Source of the DNA: Nitrospirota bacterium
GTDB taxonomy: Bacteria; Nitrospirota; Thermodesulfovibrionia; Thermodesulfovibrionales; UBA6898
Length of the DNA stretch: 64,000 nucleotides
Assembly (NCBI GenBank): GCA_016217675.1
Contig: JACRHC010000010.1
Span: forward strand, 62,001 to 126,000
Direction: 5' to 3'
In this document: positions 8,099 to 17,311 of the stretch, in pieces
Numbering within the stretch: position 1 is the stretch's first letter
Layout: every line of letters starts with the position of its first letter
Program-made: the position numbers and the translations under genes
The notes under the pieces: model-generated
Databases searched by the model: none
The model's input: the letters and a program-made list of their open reading frames with translations, nothing else
Told to the model about the DNA's origin: nothing

Positions 8099-10297
8099 CT
8101 AAATTATTGAATCCATCTCAAGCGCAGGGTGGCCCATTGCCGTAAGATGTTCCAACAATTTTTCAGAGTCCTCGCAGATGGTTTCATCCGCGATCTTATC
8201 GAGGAGATCCGGTACGCCGGCCTCCTCAGCCCTTTTCTTGAATTCCTCACCAATCCTCTCCTTCAGGTTCTTCGGCATCCATACGATCCTCTTGATGCCG
8301 CCGTCGCCAAAGAGAAACTTCTTGCTCGTGACAAAGTTCACACCGACACCCATAAAACCGGGGGTCTGGGCGCCGCCGCCCACCGTGCCTGCAAGCGTAG
8401 AGAATTTCATCCCTACCGGGGTCATGCCGGTAAAACCGCGGTTTACGATCATGACGCCGTTTGCCTCAGGCACGATCGCGAGGATACATTCGAAGCATCC
8501 GCACGAGGTCATCGGATTTTCCATGATCGTATACAGGTTCAGGGTCTCGACAGCGCCGCCTGTCGCCTTCTTGAGGTAAGCATCAGCGCCGGTATATCGA
8601 CCGTACCGGGCATCCACGCACTCACCCTTCTCAATAGGCTGGTTTCCGCCTGTTGGGTCGATCTCGTATGCAGCCTTTCCATCAAGCCAGTTGTAAGCGC
8701 CGCAGAGGCCAAGGCGCTCAGGGGTAATAACGCATACATGGGCCGGGGCAAAAGACTGGCAGAGCAGACAGGAATAGAAGACATCAACCGCCTCGTCCGT
8801 AAGGTTGCCAAGCCTGTGGTCACGCTCCTTATATGCTGCCCGAGCCTCCTCCAGTTTCTGCTTCACATCGCCTTCATCAATAAAAAGGGTGACCTGGACC
8901 TTATCGACAATGGACTTGAAGCGATGATGGGTCATGGCAGCATTCACTACCCCGAGATGCTCCAGGGTAAAACCTTCTTTCTTTGCATTGTTGCTTATCC
9001 TTATCCAGTTAATATCTCTCTGGCCCATATGCCATACTCCCTGGGCCTCGTTAATATTGGCATGTATCTTTCTCTCGATAACAGATTCAAAATCCTTCTG
9101 CATCTTACGGCCTGCAACTTCTATGAGCAGTCCAAGAGGCAGCTGTCCGCCCTTCTCGAACCTCTCCTGCCAGTTATCGCCGACTACGATGATCTTATTG
9201 TCCTCGATCTCGTCGAGTTCGCGCATCCTGACCCACTCGAAGGCCGGTGTCCGCTGGCCGCCGAATTCAATGAACGTATCCTCCTTCCTGATACGCTCGC
9301 CTTCAAACGCAGGGCCAAATGCAACAGGAATCGGGGGTTTCTCGACCGTGATCTTCAGGCCGCGAAGCTCGATAGCCCTGCGGACGATCTTGGCATGATC
9401 GAATTCCTTGTCAACTTCTTCATAGGTGCAGACGCCGGTAGGATGAATAACCGGCACATCGGTGTCAGCAATCGCAGGAAAGCCCATATTGATGGCTCCG
9501 GCGCCCGTACTCCACTTAATGTCGTCCAACGGACCGAGAGCGATGGCAAAGGCAAAGACTCTGTCCTTCTGATATTTCAGATGCCCCTTGAAATCGCCAG
9601 GCTTCTTGCCGCCGAATATCAGAGACGCACGGATCGCCCAATCAAGGGCATAGAGCGTATGTTCAGTGCCAGGGCCAAGCGGAACAATTCTGGCGTCCCA
9701 GCCAAGCTCCACGCCTTTTTTCAGCAACTGTTTGGTGACGCTGTTTCCATTGGATTCTCCGGACAGGAAGGTGAGGATATTCTTTTCCTGGAGTTCACGG
9801 ACTATCGTTACCGCAATGTCTTCGTCTGGCGCAGCACCGATAATCGCTGCAAAACCCGGCATGGAACCATCGACCAGCTGCACGCCGAGGTTTCTCTGGA
9901 TTGTATCAGAGATATATCCGTTATAAACGTATCCTGTTTCAGGGTCTGTGCAGGGCTCAAGACCGTACACGTATCTGACCGCAAGCAGGATCTCTTCAGC
10001 AAAGAGCGTGGCCATGCCCGAGTCAAGCGCCTCGCCGAGATATGGCTTCCAGATATGCTCCTCGGGTTCATCATGAAGCAGTTCCTTCGCAAATCCCAGG
10101 GCAACGTTCATGTCACCCAGCGTCTTCACCGGAAACCCCGTCATCGCGTAGATCATGGGGAGATAGAACGCAGTGTCAGGGAACTCGAAGACAAAATCCT
10201 TTCCTTTTTCTGCAATCGCCTTCTGGAGCAATTCATCAGCCTGTTTAACAAGCGTCTGAGCACCCCGTATAGCTGCAGATGCGATAAGTTTGGACAT
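8099..10297 (-). CDS. acsB: Acetyl-CoA synthase, CODH/ACS alpha subunit
   Basis: A 732-aa acetyl-CoA synthase that condenses CO, a methyl group from the corrinoid protein and CoA at the Ni-Ni-[4Fe-4S] A-cluster. The expected ligands are all present with family spacing: C510, C513, C522 and C532 (CLLCQSFAPAHVC, then GLCGAYNW) and C599 and C601 in SCGCFEC. These sit four residues later than the numbering commonly used for the Moorella enzyme. The full bacterial length includes the N-terminal domain that contacts CODH. The ATG at 10297 has GAGGAGG 6-7 nt upstream. The 117-bp gap from acsC contains a palindrome and hairpin, so acsBA may have its own promoter or attenuator. Confidence 0.98.
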   Translation of the reverse strand: MSKLIASAAIRGAQTLVKQADELLQKAIAEKGKDFVFEFPDTAFYLPMIYAMTGFPVKTLGDMNVALGFAKELLHDEPEEHIWKPYLGEALDSGMATLFAEEILLAVRYVYGLEPCTDPETGYVYNGYISDTIQRNLGVQLVDGSMPGFAAIIGAAPDEDIAVTIVRELQEKNILTFLSGESNGNSVTKQLLKKGVELGWDARIVPLGPGTEHTLYALDWAIRASLIFGGKKPGDFKGHLKYQKDRVFAFAIALGPLDDIKWSTGAGAINMGFPAIADTDVPVIHPTGVCTYEEVDKEFDHAKIVRRAIELRGLKITVEKPPIPVAFGPAFEGERIRKEDTFIEFGGQRTPAFEWVRMRELDEIEDNKIIVVGDNWQERFEKGGQLPLGLLIEVAGRKMQKDFESVIERKIHANINEAQGVWHMGQRDINWIRISNNAKKEGFTLEHLGVVNAAMTHHRFKSIVDKVQVTLFIDEGDVKQKLEEARAAYKERDHRLGNLTDEAVDVFYSCLLCQSFAPAHVCVITPERLGLCGAYNWLDGKAAYEIDPTGGNQPIEKGECVDARYGRYTGADAYLKKATGGAVETLNLYTIMENPMTSCGCFECILAIVPEANGVMIVNRGFTGMTPVGMKFSTLAGTVGGGAQTPGFMGVGVNFVTSKKFLFGDGGIKRIVWMPKNLKERIGEEFKKRAEEAGVPDLLDKIADETICEDSEKLLEHLTAMGHPALEMDSII

Positions 10298-10320
10298 CGT
10301 GGCCTCCTCTTGGTTGGTAA

Positions 10321-10351
10321 AAAGGGACGGTAAAAATCACACCGTCCCTTT
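10321..10351 (-). terminator. Hairpin in the acsB leader, terminator-like
   Basis: An 11-bp perfect stem (AAAGGGACGGT and complement) encloses a 9-nt loop. On the minus strand it is followed by a run of five T. It lies between acsC and acsB, 24 nt before the acsB start. It could end acsC transcripts, act as an attenuator in an acsB leader, or stabilise a processed end. Confidence 0.65.
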
Positions 10352-10371
10352 ATTCGTTTTCTTAATAACTA

Positions 10372-10388
10372 TATTAGATTGTCTAATA
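10372..10388. promoter_or_regulatory. Perfect palindrome upstream of acsB (candidate operator)
   Basis: TATTAGA-TTG-TCTAATA is a perfect 7-bp inverted repeat with a 3-nt spacer. On the minus strand, TTGATT and TAATAT lie 18 nt apart and could be -35/-10 boxes, the latter inside the palindrome. That geometry would suit a repressor covering the -10 of an acsB promoter. The hexamer assignment is inference. Confidence 0.5.
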
Positions 10389-10414
10389 CAAAATAATCAA
10401 CTGTTTTCTGTTCA

Positions 10415-11752
10415 CTACCGGGTCTTCAGGAATGTCGGTATTGCGTTGGCCTCACGAGGGCCAACCGTTATTTTCCATCCCGGCAGCTTCTCCTCGACTG
10501 CACCGCTCAGGATAGCCACATAGCCGGGGAGAATGAGCTCCTTGTTCGCAACATCCTTCTCCACGCCGCTGTCCTGAATAAACTGCGCGATTTTTGAGGC
10601 AGTAAACTTGCCTGCAGCCCAGGCAGTGAGAACCGAAAGGCCCTCACAATCCATGACAGCAAGCCTGCTTGCGACCTTGCTGTTCTCGATCTCACCGGAA
10701 ACAATGAAATAGGTGAGAGAAAAATTCGTAGTAATAAAGAGGGGCGACTCCGGAGTCGGCTCACCGATATTGTAGATCTTCTGCTCGACCTGCATCGGGA
10801 CCTGCGGATCAGTATAGATGTTCTGTCTGAGGGTAAAGAGAGCAAGATTCTTCCACTTCTCGATGCTGCTCACGACAATGATCGATGCATACTTTGCAAT
10901 ACCGACACTCGCCAGAAGTCCCTCAACAAGACTGTCTCCGTGCTGCATGAAATTTATAACAGGATAGCCTACCGACTTGACACCTTTCTTGATGGCTGCC
11001 CTTCTGATAAGCGTATTATGTGCGATAATGTCTTTCGCCCTGCGCGCACCTGAATCGATGACCATATCTTCAACGCCAAGGCCTTTAACTTTTTCGGTCA
11101 GGTCGCTCAGCTCATCAAGTCCGTTTGCTGCGATACCGAGCGTTGCCTTGTTCGCCTTGGCCACCGCCGCCATAGCCTCGACATTGGATGCATTGGCCCC
11201 ATATATGATCGGTTTCTTGTCACTGAAGAGTTTCACTGCAGCTTCCGCTGCCTGAGGGTTCGTGGTGCTGATAATCACCGGAACAACTGCCGCCTTTGCG
11301 GCAACAACCTTTGCGGCAGCTTCAAGCTTTCCTGCATCGCCGGACACATTGGAGATCATGATAGCGTCGACCCTGAGCTTCTGTCCTACCCTGTCAATCT
11401 CGGACTCAATGACCTGCTGACAGAGTTTCGCAATCTCGTCCTCTGAGAGCGTGTCTTTTACTTCAACGGCAAAGGCGCAGGGATTGACGAATTTCTTGTC
11501 GTGACGGAAAAGGACGGTCTCCTCTCCCATCTTGACAGCCTTATCGCCGGCACCAAGGGTAATCGGACGGATAGGCGGTGCTGATGCCTCACCCAGTTTC
11601 TGCTTTGCCTCCTCAGAGACATCGGGACAAGAATCTATGCTCGCCTGTCTCTGCGCAAGTTTCATCGCAAAGGCCAGACAGGTCGGAGCCCCGCATTTTT
11701 TGCAGTTTGTTTTCGGTAAGAGTTTGAATATTTCTACGCCGGATAAAGCCAT
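10415..11752 (-). CDS. acsC: Corrinoid iron-sulfur protein large subunit
   Basis: A 445-aa gamma (large) subunit of the corrinoid/iron-sulfur protein, which carries the methyl group from methyl-tetrahydrofolate to acetyl-CoA synthase. The N-terminal [4Fe-4S] domain has C17, C20, C25 and C42, the classic family spacing. A TIM-barrel core and a C-terminal B12-binding region follow. It lies 15 nt downstream of acsD in the same orientation, and the ATG is preceded by AAGGAGGAAT. Normal length, nothing truncated. No RACo-type reactivator gene is adjacent. Confidence 0.96.
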   Translation of the reverse strand: MALSGVEIFKLLPKTNCKKCGAPTCLAFAMKLAQRQASIDSCPDVSEEAKQKLGEASAPPIRPITLGAGDKAVKMGEETVLFRHDKKFVNPCAFAVEVKDTLSEDEIAKLCQQVIESEIDRVGQKLRVDAIMISNVSGDAGKLEAAAKVVAAKAAVVPVIISTTNPQAAEAAVKLFSDKKPIIYGANASNVEAMAAVAKANKATLGIAANGLDELSDLTEKVKGLGVEDMVIDSGARRAKDIIAHNTLIRRAAIKKGVKSVGYPVINFMQHGDSLVEGLLASVGIAKYASIIVVSSIEKWKNLALFTLRQNIYTDPQVPMQVEQKIYNIGEPTPESPLFITTNFSLTYFIVSGEIENSKVASRLAVMDCEGLSVLTAWAAGKFTASKIAQFIQDSGVEKDVANKELILPGYVAILSGAVEEKLPGWKITVGPREANAIPTFLKTR

Positions 11753-11767
11753 GGTTATTCCTCCTTC

Positions 11768-12709
11768 TTAAACCAGTTCGTCGATTAACGTTTCAACTGC
11801 AGCGATCGCCTTTGGATGTCTCATGATCAGCAGTTCAGCGCCAGCGATCAGGAGCGCTCCGGCAGTCTCGGCTTCCCAGGCAATACCGCGTTCTTCCGCT
11901 GCACCCCACTGCGGCAGATCAGCCTCTGATGCACTTGTTTCCTTAACCTTCCATACATACATGCCCACATCCCCCAAAAGAGGCTGCTGCATGGTCACGT
12001 CATTCTGGGTCAGTGCTGCAAGCCGTATCCTCTCCATAACCGAGTAGGTATATTCAAGCCCATATCCCAAAGCAGAGCACATGGGGTCTGTAATGACCTT
12101 TTCTTTGTCAAAACCCATCTGGGAAATCAGGATATTCAGCTGCTTCGAAAGGTTGATATCGAGCTCTGACATGGCGATCAGTTTGTGATTGTTTGCCATG
12201 GCAGCAGCAGCGATCGTTTTATAGTTTGCCTCCTGAGCCTTGCCGATAATGCAGTTCCTGTCCTTGGCCGCTTCCGCAACAGCGACTAAAACAGAGGTAT
12301 CCTTTTCCGCATGGTTGCTGCCCAAAATGATCACAGGAACCTGAACTGCAGCAAGGACATCCTTTACCGTCTTTACCGCCTCTTCCGGTGAACGATTCTC
12401 CCTGTCAGGGTGCGTTCCGACAAGTCTCAGGGCAATAGCCTTTGCCTTAAGCTCGTCCTGGCAAAATTTTGCCCAGGTAACAGGATCACCACTCACCGGC
12501 TCATAGGTCTTTTTTACATTTTCAGGCCAGTCTGCCGGTGGCACATCCTGGATCTCTATCGCAATGACAGGCCTGTTAGGCGTTTCCCCCTCAAAAGAAT
12601 GAAACGGAAGCACATTTTCGCCGCCAAAGGTCACTGCCTTTTCACCCGTACCAATGGTTACCGGATAGACCCTGCCTGAGTACGTCTCTTTTGGTGCTGT
12701 AAATGCCAT
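11768..12709 (-). CDS. acsD: Corrinoid iron-sulfur protein small subunit
   Basis: A 313-aa delta (small) subunit of the corrinoid/iron-sulfur protein, forming a heterodimer with AcsC. It shows the same TIM-barrel pattern as AcsC, with the shared phrase TIGTGEKAVTFGGENVLPF near the N-terminus, and GSNHAEKDTSVLVAVAEAA and DPMCSALGYGLEYTYSVMER in the barrel. The ATG follows AGGAGGTTATATC. A 119-bp spacer holding a dispersed repeat separates it from acsE upstream; acsC follows at 15 nt. Confidence 0.96.
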   Translation of the reverse strand: MAFTAPKETYSGRVYPVTIGTGEKAVTFGGENVLPFHSFEGETPNRPVIAIEIQDVPPADWPENVKKTYEPVSGDPVTWAKFCQDELKAKAIALRLVGTHPDRENRSPEEAVKTVKDVLAAVQVPVIILGSNHAEKDTSVLVAVAEAAKDRNCIIGKAQEANYKTIAAAAMANNHKLIAMSELDINLSKQLNILISQMGFDKEKVITDPMCSALGYGLEYTYSVMERIRLAALTQNDVTMQQPLLGDVGMYVWKVKETSASEADLPQWGAAEERGIAWEAETAGALLIAGAELLIMRHPKAIAAVETLIDELV

Positions 12710-12730
12710 GATATAACCTCCTGTATTTCG

Positions 12731-12824
12731 TAATCAGTGATGCGTGATGCGTGATGAGTGAAAGACTTTATAATAGGTCCGTATGGTTCTGCACCCATTA
12801 CGCATTACCCATCACTCATAACGG
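12731..12824. repeat. Dispersed inverted repeat, GATTACCCATTACTCAT-type, copy 1
   Basis: The left arm is built of repeated TGATGCG/TGATGAG words and the right arm of CATTACGCATTACCCATCACTCAT-like words, imperfectly complementary. A copy of the same family lies at 20529-20630. It sits between acsE and acsD without any gene, so transcripts through it could fold. Confidence 0.7.
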
Positions 12825-12828
12825 TCTG

Positions 12829-13686
12829 TTACATTTCCAGATACGAATGCGCGTAAAGTGTTCTGCCCATGATGACATCGAGTGTCTTTTTGATCTCGGC
12901 CATCTTCTGTTTGTCCTCTATCTCCTTGCCTGCCATGACATCAAGGATAAGAGGCCGATCCTCCTGCACCTCTGCCATCTCCTTGGCATCGGCTATTGCG
13001 GCAGTCAATCCTGCCTCCTGAAGCAACACAAACATATGCTTGTTCAATATCGGTCTGAGGGCCTTCGGACAACCGTTTGAAATATTGCTCAGCCCGACAA
13101 CGGTCTTCATCGCAGGCTCATTAATATGCTGGAATAGCTTGACCGCTTCTATGACATGACGTGCCTGATCCTGCGTTGTAGCTATCTGGAGGACCAGGGG
13201 GTCAAGATAGAGGTTCTCAAGAGGGAGTCCATACTCCATTGCGCGCCCCATGATCTCTGCAGCGATGCCTGCCCGTTCCTCTGCATCAGCCGGGAGCCCA
13301 CCCTTGCCGACCGTCAGACCGATGACATCACAGTTGTATTTTGCACCGAGTTCAAGGATCGGAAACCGTTCAGGATCATTCGAGGTCGAATTGATCAGCG
13401 GCTTGCCCCACTGATTGTTGTGGATCTTGAGGCCTGCCTCGATAGCCCTGAAATTCGTGGTGTCAAGACATACAGGAAGAGGAACTACCTCCTGTATCGT
13501 GGTCACCATCCACTGCATAAGGTCCTCGCCTCCATCCTCAGCAGGGCCGATGTTTGCATCGATGATCCCCGACCCTTCCTTCCATTGCCTGGTCGCAATC
13601 TCCTGGATTGGACCTTTGTCCTTCGCCATCATAGCCTCCCGAACCCGTTTGGCAATGATGCTCAACTTCTCTCCAATAATCAGCAT
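12829..13686 (-). CDS. acsE: Methyltetrahydrofolate:corrinoid iron-sulfur protein methyltransferase
   Basis: A 285-aa pterin-binding methyltransferase (AcsE/MetH-like barrel) that moves the methyl group of methyl-tetrahydrofolate to the cobalt of AcsCD. The pterin-binding signatures are IIDANIGPAEDGGEDLMQWM, LPVCLDTTNFRAIEAGL, NSTSND and LDPLVLQIATTQDQARHVIE. I chose ATG 13686 because AAGGAGT lies 8 nt upstream; the frame continues 15 codons further to 13731 without a ribosome site. It is the promoter-proximal gene of acsEDCBA, reading away from the gatA operon. Confidence 0.95.
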   Translation of the reverse strand: MLIIGEKLSIIAKRVREAMMAKDKGPIQEIATRQWKEGSGIIDANIGPAEDGGEDLMQWMVTTIQEVVPLPVCLDTTNFRAIEAGLKIHNNQWGKPLINSTSNDPERFPILELGAKYNCDVIGLTVGKGGLPADAEERAGIAAEIMGRAMEYGLPLENLYLDPLVLQIATTQDQARHVIEAVKLFQHINEPAMKTVVGLSNISNGCPKALRPILNKHMFVLLQEAGLTAAIADAKEMAEVQEDRPLILDVMAGKEIEDKQKMAEIKKTLDVIMGRTLYAHSYLEM

Positions 13687-14053
13687 ATAGGGACTCCTTT
13701 CTTCAATAGAGATTATTCTCTTGCACAACACTGAGTTAATTCTTAACTGTACCGGAAATTATCGCAGTAACTATAACGCAATCTTATAGACTTATAAAAC
13801 TTAAAAATATTAATAAGATTTATAATATTTTTTAATGTCTAAAAAAATACCACAATCTCCGCGCAAAATAAAAGACGGAGACGATTGTTTTATTTAATAG
13901 ATATATAAGGACGGACGGACTGTTCATTTTTTTTTGCAGATAGAGATGCTCTTGAGCTTTTTCGTTGAAAAAGGCTCTGCTTGAAAACTTCGGACAGTGG
14001 GTGTTAGACTTCTGGGACTTTATTCATTATTCATTTAAGTATCGGAGGATTGT
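13687..14053. promoter_or_regulatory. Divergent intergenic region between acsE and gatA
   Basis: This 367-bp gap carries no convincing gene. Positions about 13785-13840 are very AT-rich, with TTATAAA, AATATTAATAAG and TTATAATATTTT words resembling the block at 3620-3655. Both the acs and gat transcripts should start here. GGAGG at 14044-14048 is the gatA ribosome binding site. Confidence 0.5.
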
Positions 14054-15508
14054 TTGGAGCTATACAGGAAGGGCATTGCTGAACTCTCAGAAATGCTCAG
14101 AAAGCACGAAACATCGTCAAAAGAGATTACCGTTTCTGTCCTTGACAGGATCGACAAGGTAGAGGATAGAATCAGGGCTTATGTGACCCTCACCAGGGAT
14201 GCGGCCCTGAGCATGGCTGATAACATTGACAGGGATACAGCAACGGGAAACAGAAAGACCCTTTCCGGCATTCCGATCGCGATCAAGGACAATATGTGCA
14301 CAAAGGGTATTGCCACGACCTGCTCATCAAAGATCTTGCAGAACTTCGTCCCTCCCTACGAAAGCACGGCCACCACAAGGCTTTTTGAGCAGGGATATGT
14401 GCTGACCGGCAAGACAAACCTTGACGAATTCGCCATGGGTTCTTCGACCGAGAATTCCGGCTTCCATACGACCTCCAATCCCTGGGACATTGAGAGAATC
14501 CCCGGAGGTTCGAGCGGCGGCTCTGCTGCAGCCGTGGCAGCGGACGAATGCATCGCAGCATTAGGCTCTGACACAGGCGGCTCGATCAGACAGCCGGCAG
14601 CACTCTGCGGCGTTGTCGGGCTGAAGCCCACCTATGGCAGGGTGTCGCGGTACGGCCTTGTGGCCTTTGCGTCATCACTTGATCAGATCGGCCCGATCAC
14701 CAAAAATGTGAAAGATGCGGCAATACTTATGAACATCATCGCCGGCAACGACCCTATGGACTCCACGTCGGCTTCTGTCCCGGTTCCGGATTTCACGGCA
14801 TCCATAGGCAGGGATATCAAGGGCCTCAAGATCGGCATTCCAAAGGAATATTTCATTGAAGGCATAGATCCCGAGGTCAATGCAGCGGTGCAGGCTGCCA
14901 TAAGGCAGTATGAAGCGTTAGGCGCAGTTCCGGTCGCTGTTACCCTCCCCCACTCAGACTATGCAATAGCAACCTACTATGTCCTTGCCACATCAGAGGC
15001 AAGTTCAAACCTTGCCCGGTATGACGGCGTAAAATACGGATTCCGCGCAGAGGGCAAAGATCTTATTGATATGTATATGCAGACACGGGCCAGGGGATTC
15101 GGTCCAGAGGTGAAGCGGCGGATTATGTTAGGTACGTATACGCTTTCTTCCGGGTATTACGATGCGTATTACAAAAAGGCCCAGCAGGTCAGGACCCTTC
15201 TTAAGCAGGATTTCGAAGAGGCCTTCAAGACCGTTGATCTGATCCTTACACCGACAACACCGACCGCTGCATTCAAGAAGGGTGAGAAGACAGACGACCC
15301 ACTCCAGATGTATCTTGCGGACATCTTCACTATTTCCGTAAATCTTGCCGGAGTCCCCGCCATATCGATACCCTGCGGGTACACATCGAACAATCTGCCA
15401 ATAGGCCTTCAGCTGATCGGAAGGCACTTTGAAGAAGAGAAACTGCTTCAGGCTGCGCACGCTTATGAACAGGCAACAGACTGGCACAAGAGGAAACCGG
15501 ACCTATGA
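14054..15508 (+). CDS. gatA: Asp/Glu-tRNA amidotransferase subunit A
   Basis: A 484-aa amidase subunit of GatCAB, converting mischarged Asp-tRNAAsn and/or Glu-tRNAGln to the amide form. It has the amidase signature: catalytic Lys in [12 protein letters not shown], the glycine/serine-rich [13 protein letters not shown], and [16 protein letters not shown] with the cis-Ser/Ser pair. The start is TTG 14054, 5 nt after GGAGG, giving the usual N-terminus; there is no ATG in a suitable place. It overlaps gatB by ATGA. No gatC is adjacent, so that subunit must lie elsewhere. Confidence 0.97.
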   Translation: MELYRKGIAELSEMLRKHETSSKEITVSVLDRIDKVEDRIRAYVTLTRDAALSMADNIDRDTATGNRKTLSGIPIAIKDNMCTKGIATTCSSKILQNFVPPYESTATTRLFEQGYVLTGKTNLDEFAMGSSTENSGFHTTSNPWDIERIPGGSSGGSAAAVAADECIAALGSDTGGSIRQPAALCGVVGLKPTYGRVSRYGLVAFASSLDQIGPITKNVKDAAILMNIIAGNDPMDSTSASVPVPDFTASIGRDIKGLKIGIPKEYFIEGIDPEVNAAVQAAIRQYEALGAVPVAVTLPHSDYAIATYYVLATSEASSNLARYDGVKYGFRAEGKDLIDMYMQTRARGFGPEVKRRIMLGTYTLSSGYYDAYYKKAQQVRTLLKQDFEEAFKTVDLILTPTTPTAAFKKGEKTDDPLQMYLADIFTISVNLAGVPAISIPCGYTSNNLPIGLQLIGRHFEEEKLLQAAHAYEQATDWHKRKPDL

Positions 15509-16932
15509 AATGGGAAGCGGTCATCGGTCTTGAAGTGCATGCCCAGATGCTCACCGCTGCGAAGATCTTCTGCGGCTGCCCGACCACCTTCGGCAATGAG
15601 CCGAACTCCCAGACCTGCCAGATCTGTATCGGCATGCCGGGTGTGCTTCCGGTACTGAACAGAAAAGCCCTTGAGTTCGCGGTCCGCACAGGTCTTGCAA
15701 CAGACTGCACCATATCCAAATACAGCCGCTTTGCAAGAAAAAACTATTTCTATCCTGACCTTCCAAAGGGTTACCAGATCAGCCAGTTCGAGAACCCAAT
15801 CTGCGAACACGGCCACATCGAGATCATGGTCGATAACGAACTGAAAAGGATCGGCATCACGCGTATTCATATGGAAGAGGATGCAGGCAAGAACATCCAT
15901 GAGGGAGCAGGACCCTACAGCTTTGTCGATCTGAACAGGACTGGTGTGCCTCTTATGGAAATAGTATCGGAACCTGACCTCAGGAGCCCGAAAGAGGCAG
16001 TGGAGTACATGAAGAAGCTGAGAAGTATTGTCCGTTATCTCGGCGTATGCGACGGAAACCTTGAGCAGGGCTCATTCAGGTGCGATGCCAATGTCTCGAT
16101 AAGGCCTGTGGGACAGGAGGAGTTCGGCACCCGTGCAGAGGTGAAGAACATCAATTCCTTCCGATACGTAGAAAAGGCAATCGAATACGAGATCAAACGC
16201 CAGATAAAAGTCGTCGAGGGCGGCGGCAAGGTCATACAGGAGACCCGTCTCTGGGATGCGGGCAGAGGCATTACCGAGTCGATGCGCTCAAAAGAAGAGG
16301 CCCACGACTACCGCTATTTCCCTGAGCCGGACCTTGTGCCGATCATGGTTGAGCAGAGCTGGGTCGACGAGATACGGGCTTCCCTGCCCGAACTGCCTGA
16401 TGCGAAGAAGCAAAGGTTTGTATCTGACTTCGGCCTGACTGACTGCGATGCTGAACTGCTTACGTCAGAGCGTACAACAGCGGCATGGTTCGAGAGAGCT
16501 GTAAAGGCCAACGGCCAGCCAAAGGCTGTTGCGAACTGGGTGATGGGTGACCTGATGAAGCTCCTTAATGAAGAGAACAGGTCGATCGAAGACTGCCCGA
16601 TCAGACCGCAGCAGCTTGCAGCAATGCTTCAGCTCATTGATAAGGGGACCATCAGCGGAAAGATCGCGAAAACCGTATTTGACGAGATGTACAAAACCGG
16701 CAGGGATGCAGATGAGATCGTAAAGGAAAAAGGTCTCGTGCAGATCAGTGACTCATCGGAGATCGAGAAGATCGTTGACGATATCATCGCAAAGAGCCCG
16801 AAAGAAGTTGAGCGGTTCAAGGCAGGGGACGAAAAACTTATCGGCTTCTTTGTCGGCCAGGCAATGAAGGCATCCAAAGGCAAGGCCAATCCCCAGATGC
16901 TGAACGAATTGCTCAAGAAGAAACTGGCCTAA
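15505..16932 (+). CDS. gatB: Asp/Glu-tRNA amidotransferase subunit B
   Basis: A 475-aa kinase subunit of GatCAB that activates the mischarged tRNA. Family signatures are visible: [13 protein letters not shown] at the N-terminus, FCGCP and [16 protein letters not shown] with the zinc Cys pairs, [13 protein letters not shown], and the [12 protein letters not shown] motif. The C-terminal YqeY-like helical tail is complete. Start and gatA stop overlap as ATGA, indicating coupling. Its 3' end overlaps by 4 nt the stop of a convergent small membrane-protein gene. Confidence 0.97.
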   Translation: MKWEAVIGLEVHAQMLTAAKIFCGCPTTFGNEPNSQTCQICIGMPGVLPVLNRKALEFAVRTGLATDCTISKYSRFARKNYFYPDLPKGYQISQFENPICEHGHIEIMVDNELKRIGITRIHMEEDAGKNIHEGAGPYSFVDLNRTGVPLMEIVSEPDLRSPKEAVEYMKKLRSIVRYLGVCDGNLEQGSFRCDANVSIRPVGQEEFGTRAEVKNINSFRYVEKAIEYEIKRQIKVVEGGGKVIQETRLWDAGRGITESMRSKEEAHDYRYFPEPDLVPIMVEQSWVDEIRASLPELPDAKKQRFVSDFGLTDCDAELLTSERTTAAWFERAVKANGQPKAVANWVMGDLMKLLNEENRSIEDCPIRPQQLAAMLQLIDKGTISGKIAKTVFDEMYKTGRDADEIVKEKGLVQISDSSEIEKIVDDIIAKSPKEVERFKAGDEKLIGFFVGQAMKASKGKANPQMLNELLKKKLA

Positions 16933-17198
16933 GAACTCTTTTCCCGGAACCGGCCCTTTGCCAGGGCCCTGCGGAAATTCCATTGAGCAACCATATATCC
17001 TGTTGACATGCAGACAACGATGATCAAAGGTCTGATCAGATCCCGTATGCTCACATACCACGCAGGAGCATTCTCTCCATATCCCAGTGCCTGCACGCTG
17101 TACAGAAACCAGAGGATATTCGCCAGGCCTCCGAGAAGCCAGCCGGAGATAATACCTATTGCAGCGAAGAGCAGTTTTGTCTTTCCCTGTTCTGTCAT
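16929..17198 (-). CDS. Small membrane protein of unknown function
   Basis: An 89-aa protein starting MTEQGKTK, with two hydrophobic segments ([23 protein letters not shown] and [16 protein letters not shown]) and a basic tail. I do not recognise a family. It lies on the minus strand between convergent gatB and divergent citrate synthase. The start is uncertain: no strong ribosome site is seen, and the frame stays open to 17282. The regular hydrophobic pattern supports coding. Confidence 0.6.
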   Translation of the reverse strand: MTEQGKTKLLFAAIGIISGWLLGGLANILWFLYSVQALGYGENAPAWYVSIRDLIRPLIIVVCMSTGYMVAQWNFRRALAKGRFREKSS

Positions 17199-17311
17199 AG
17201 ACTGGATGTTGTACAGTCTGATGCTCGGGCAAGTCAAGGGATAAAGTTGCATTCTTCCCGCAATATGTAATTTAATATACACTTTACAACAACTCTCAAG
17301 GAGCCACGAAC

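Noticed and set aside
7033-8145. A 370-codon open frame opposite acsA
   Set aside because: Same reason: a mirror of a highly conserved gene, with no ribosome site or family match.
8129-10333. A 734-codon open frame on the plus strand opposite acsB
   Set aside because: It is a shadow of the codon pattern of acsB, which has all its family motifs. The antisense product has no recognisable domain.
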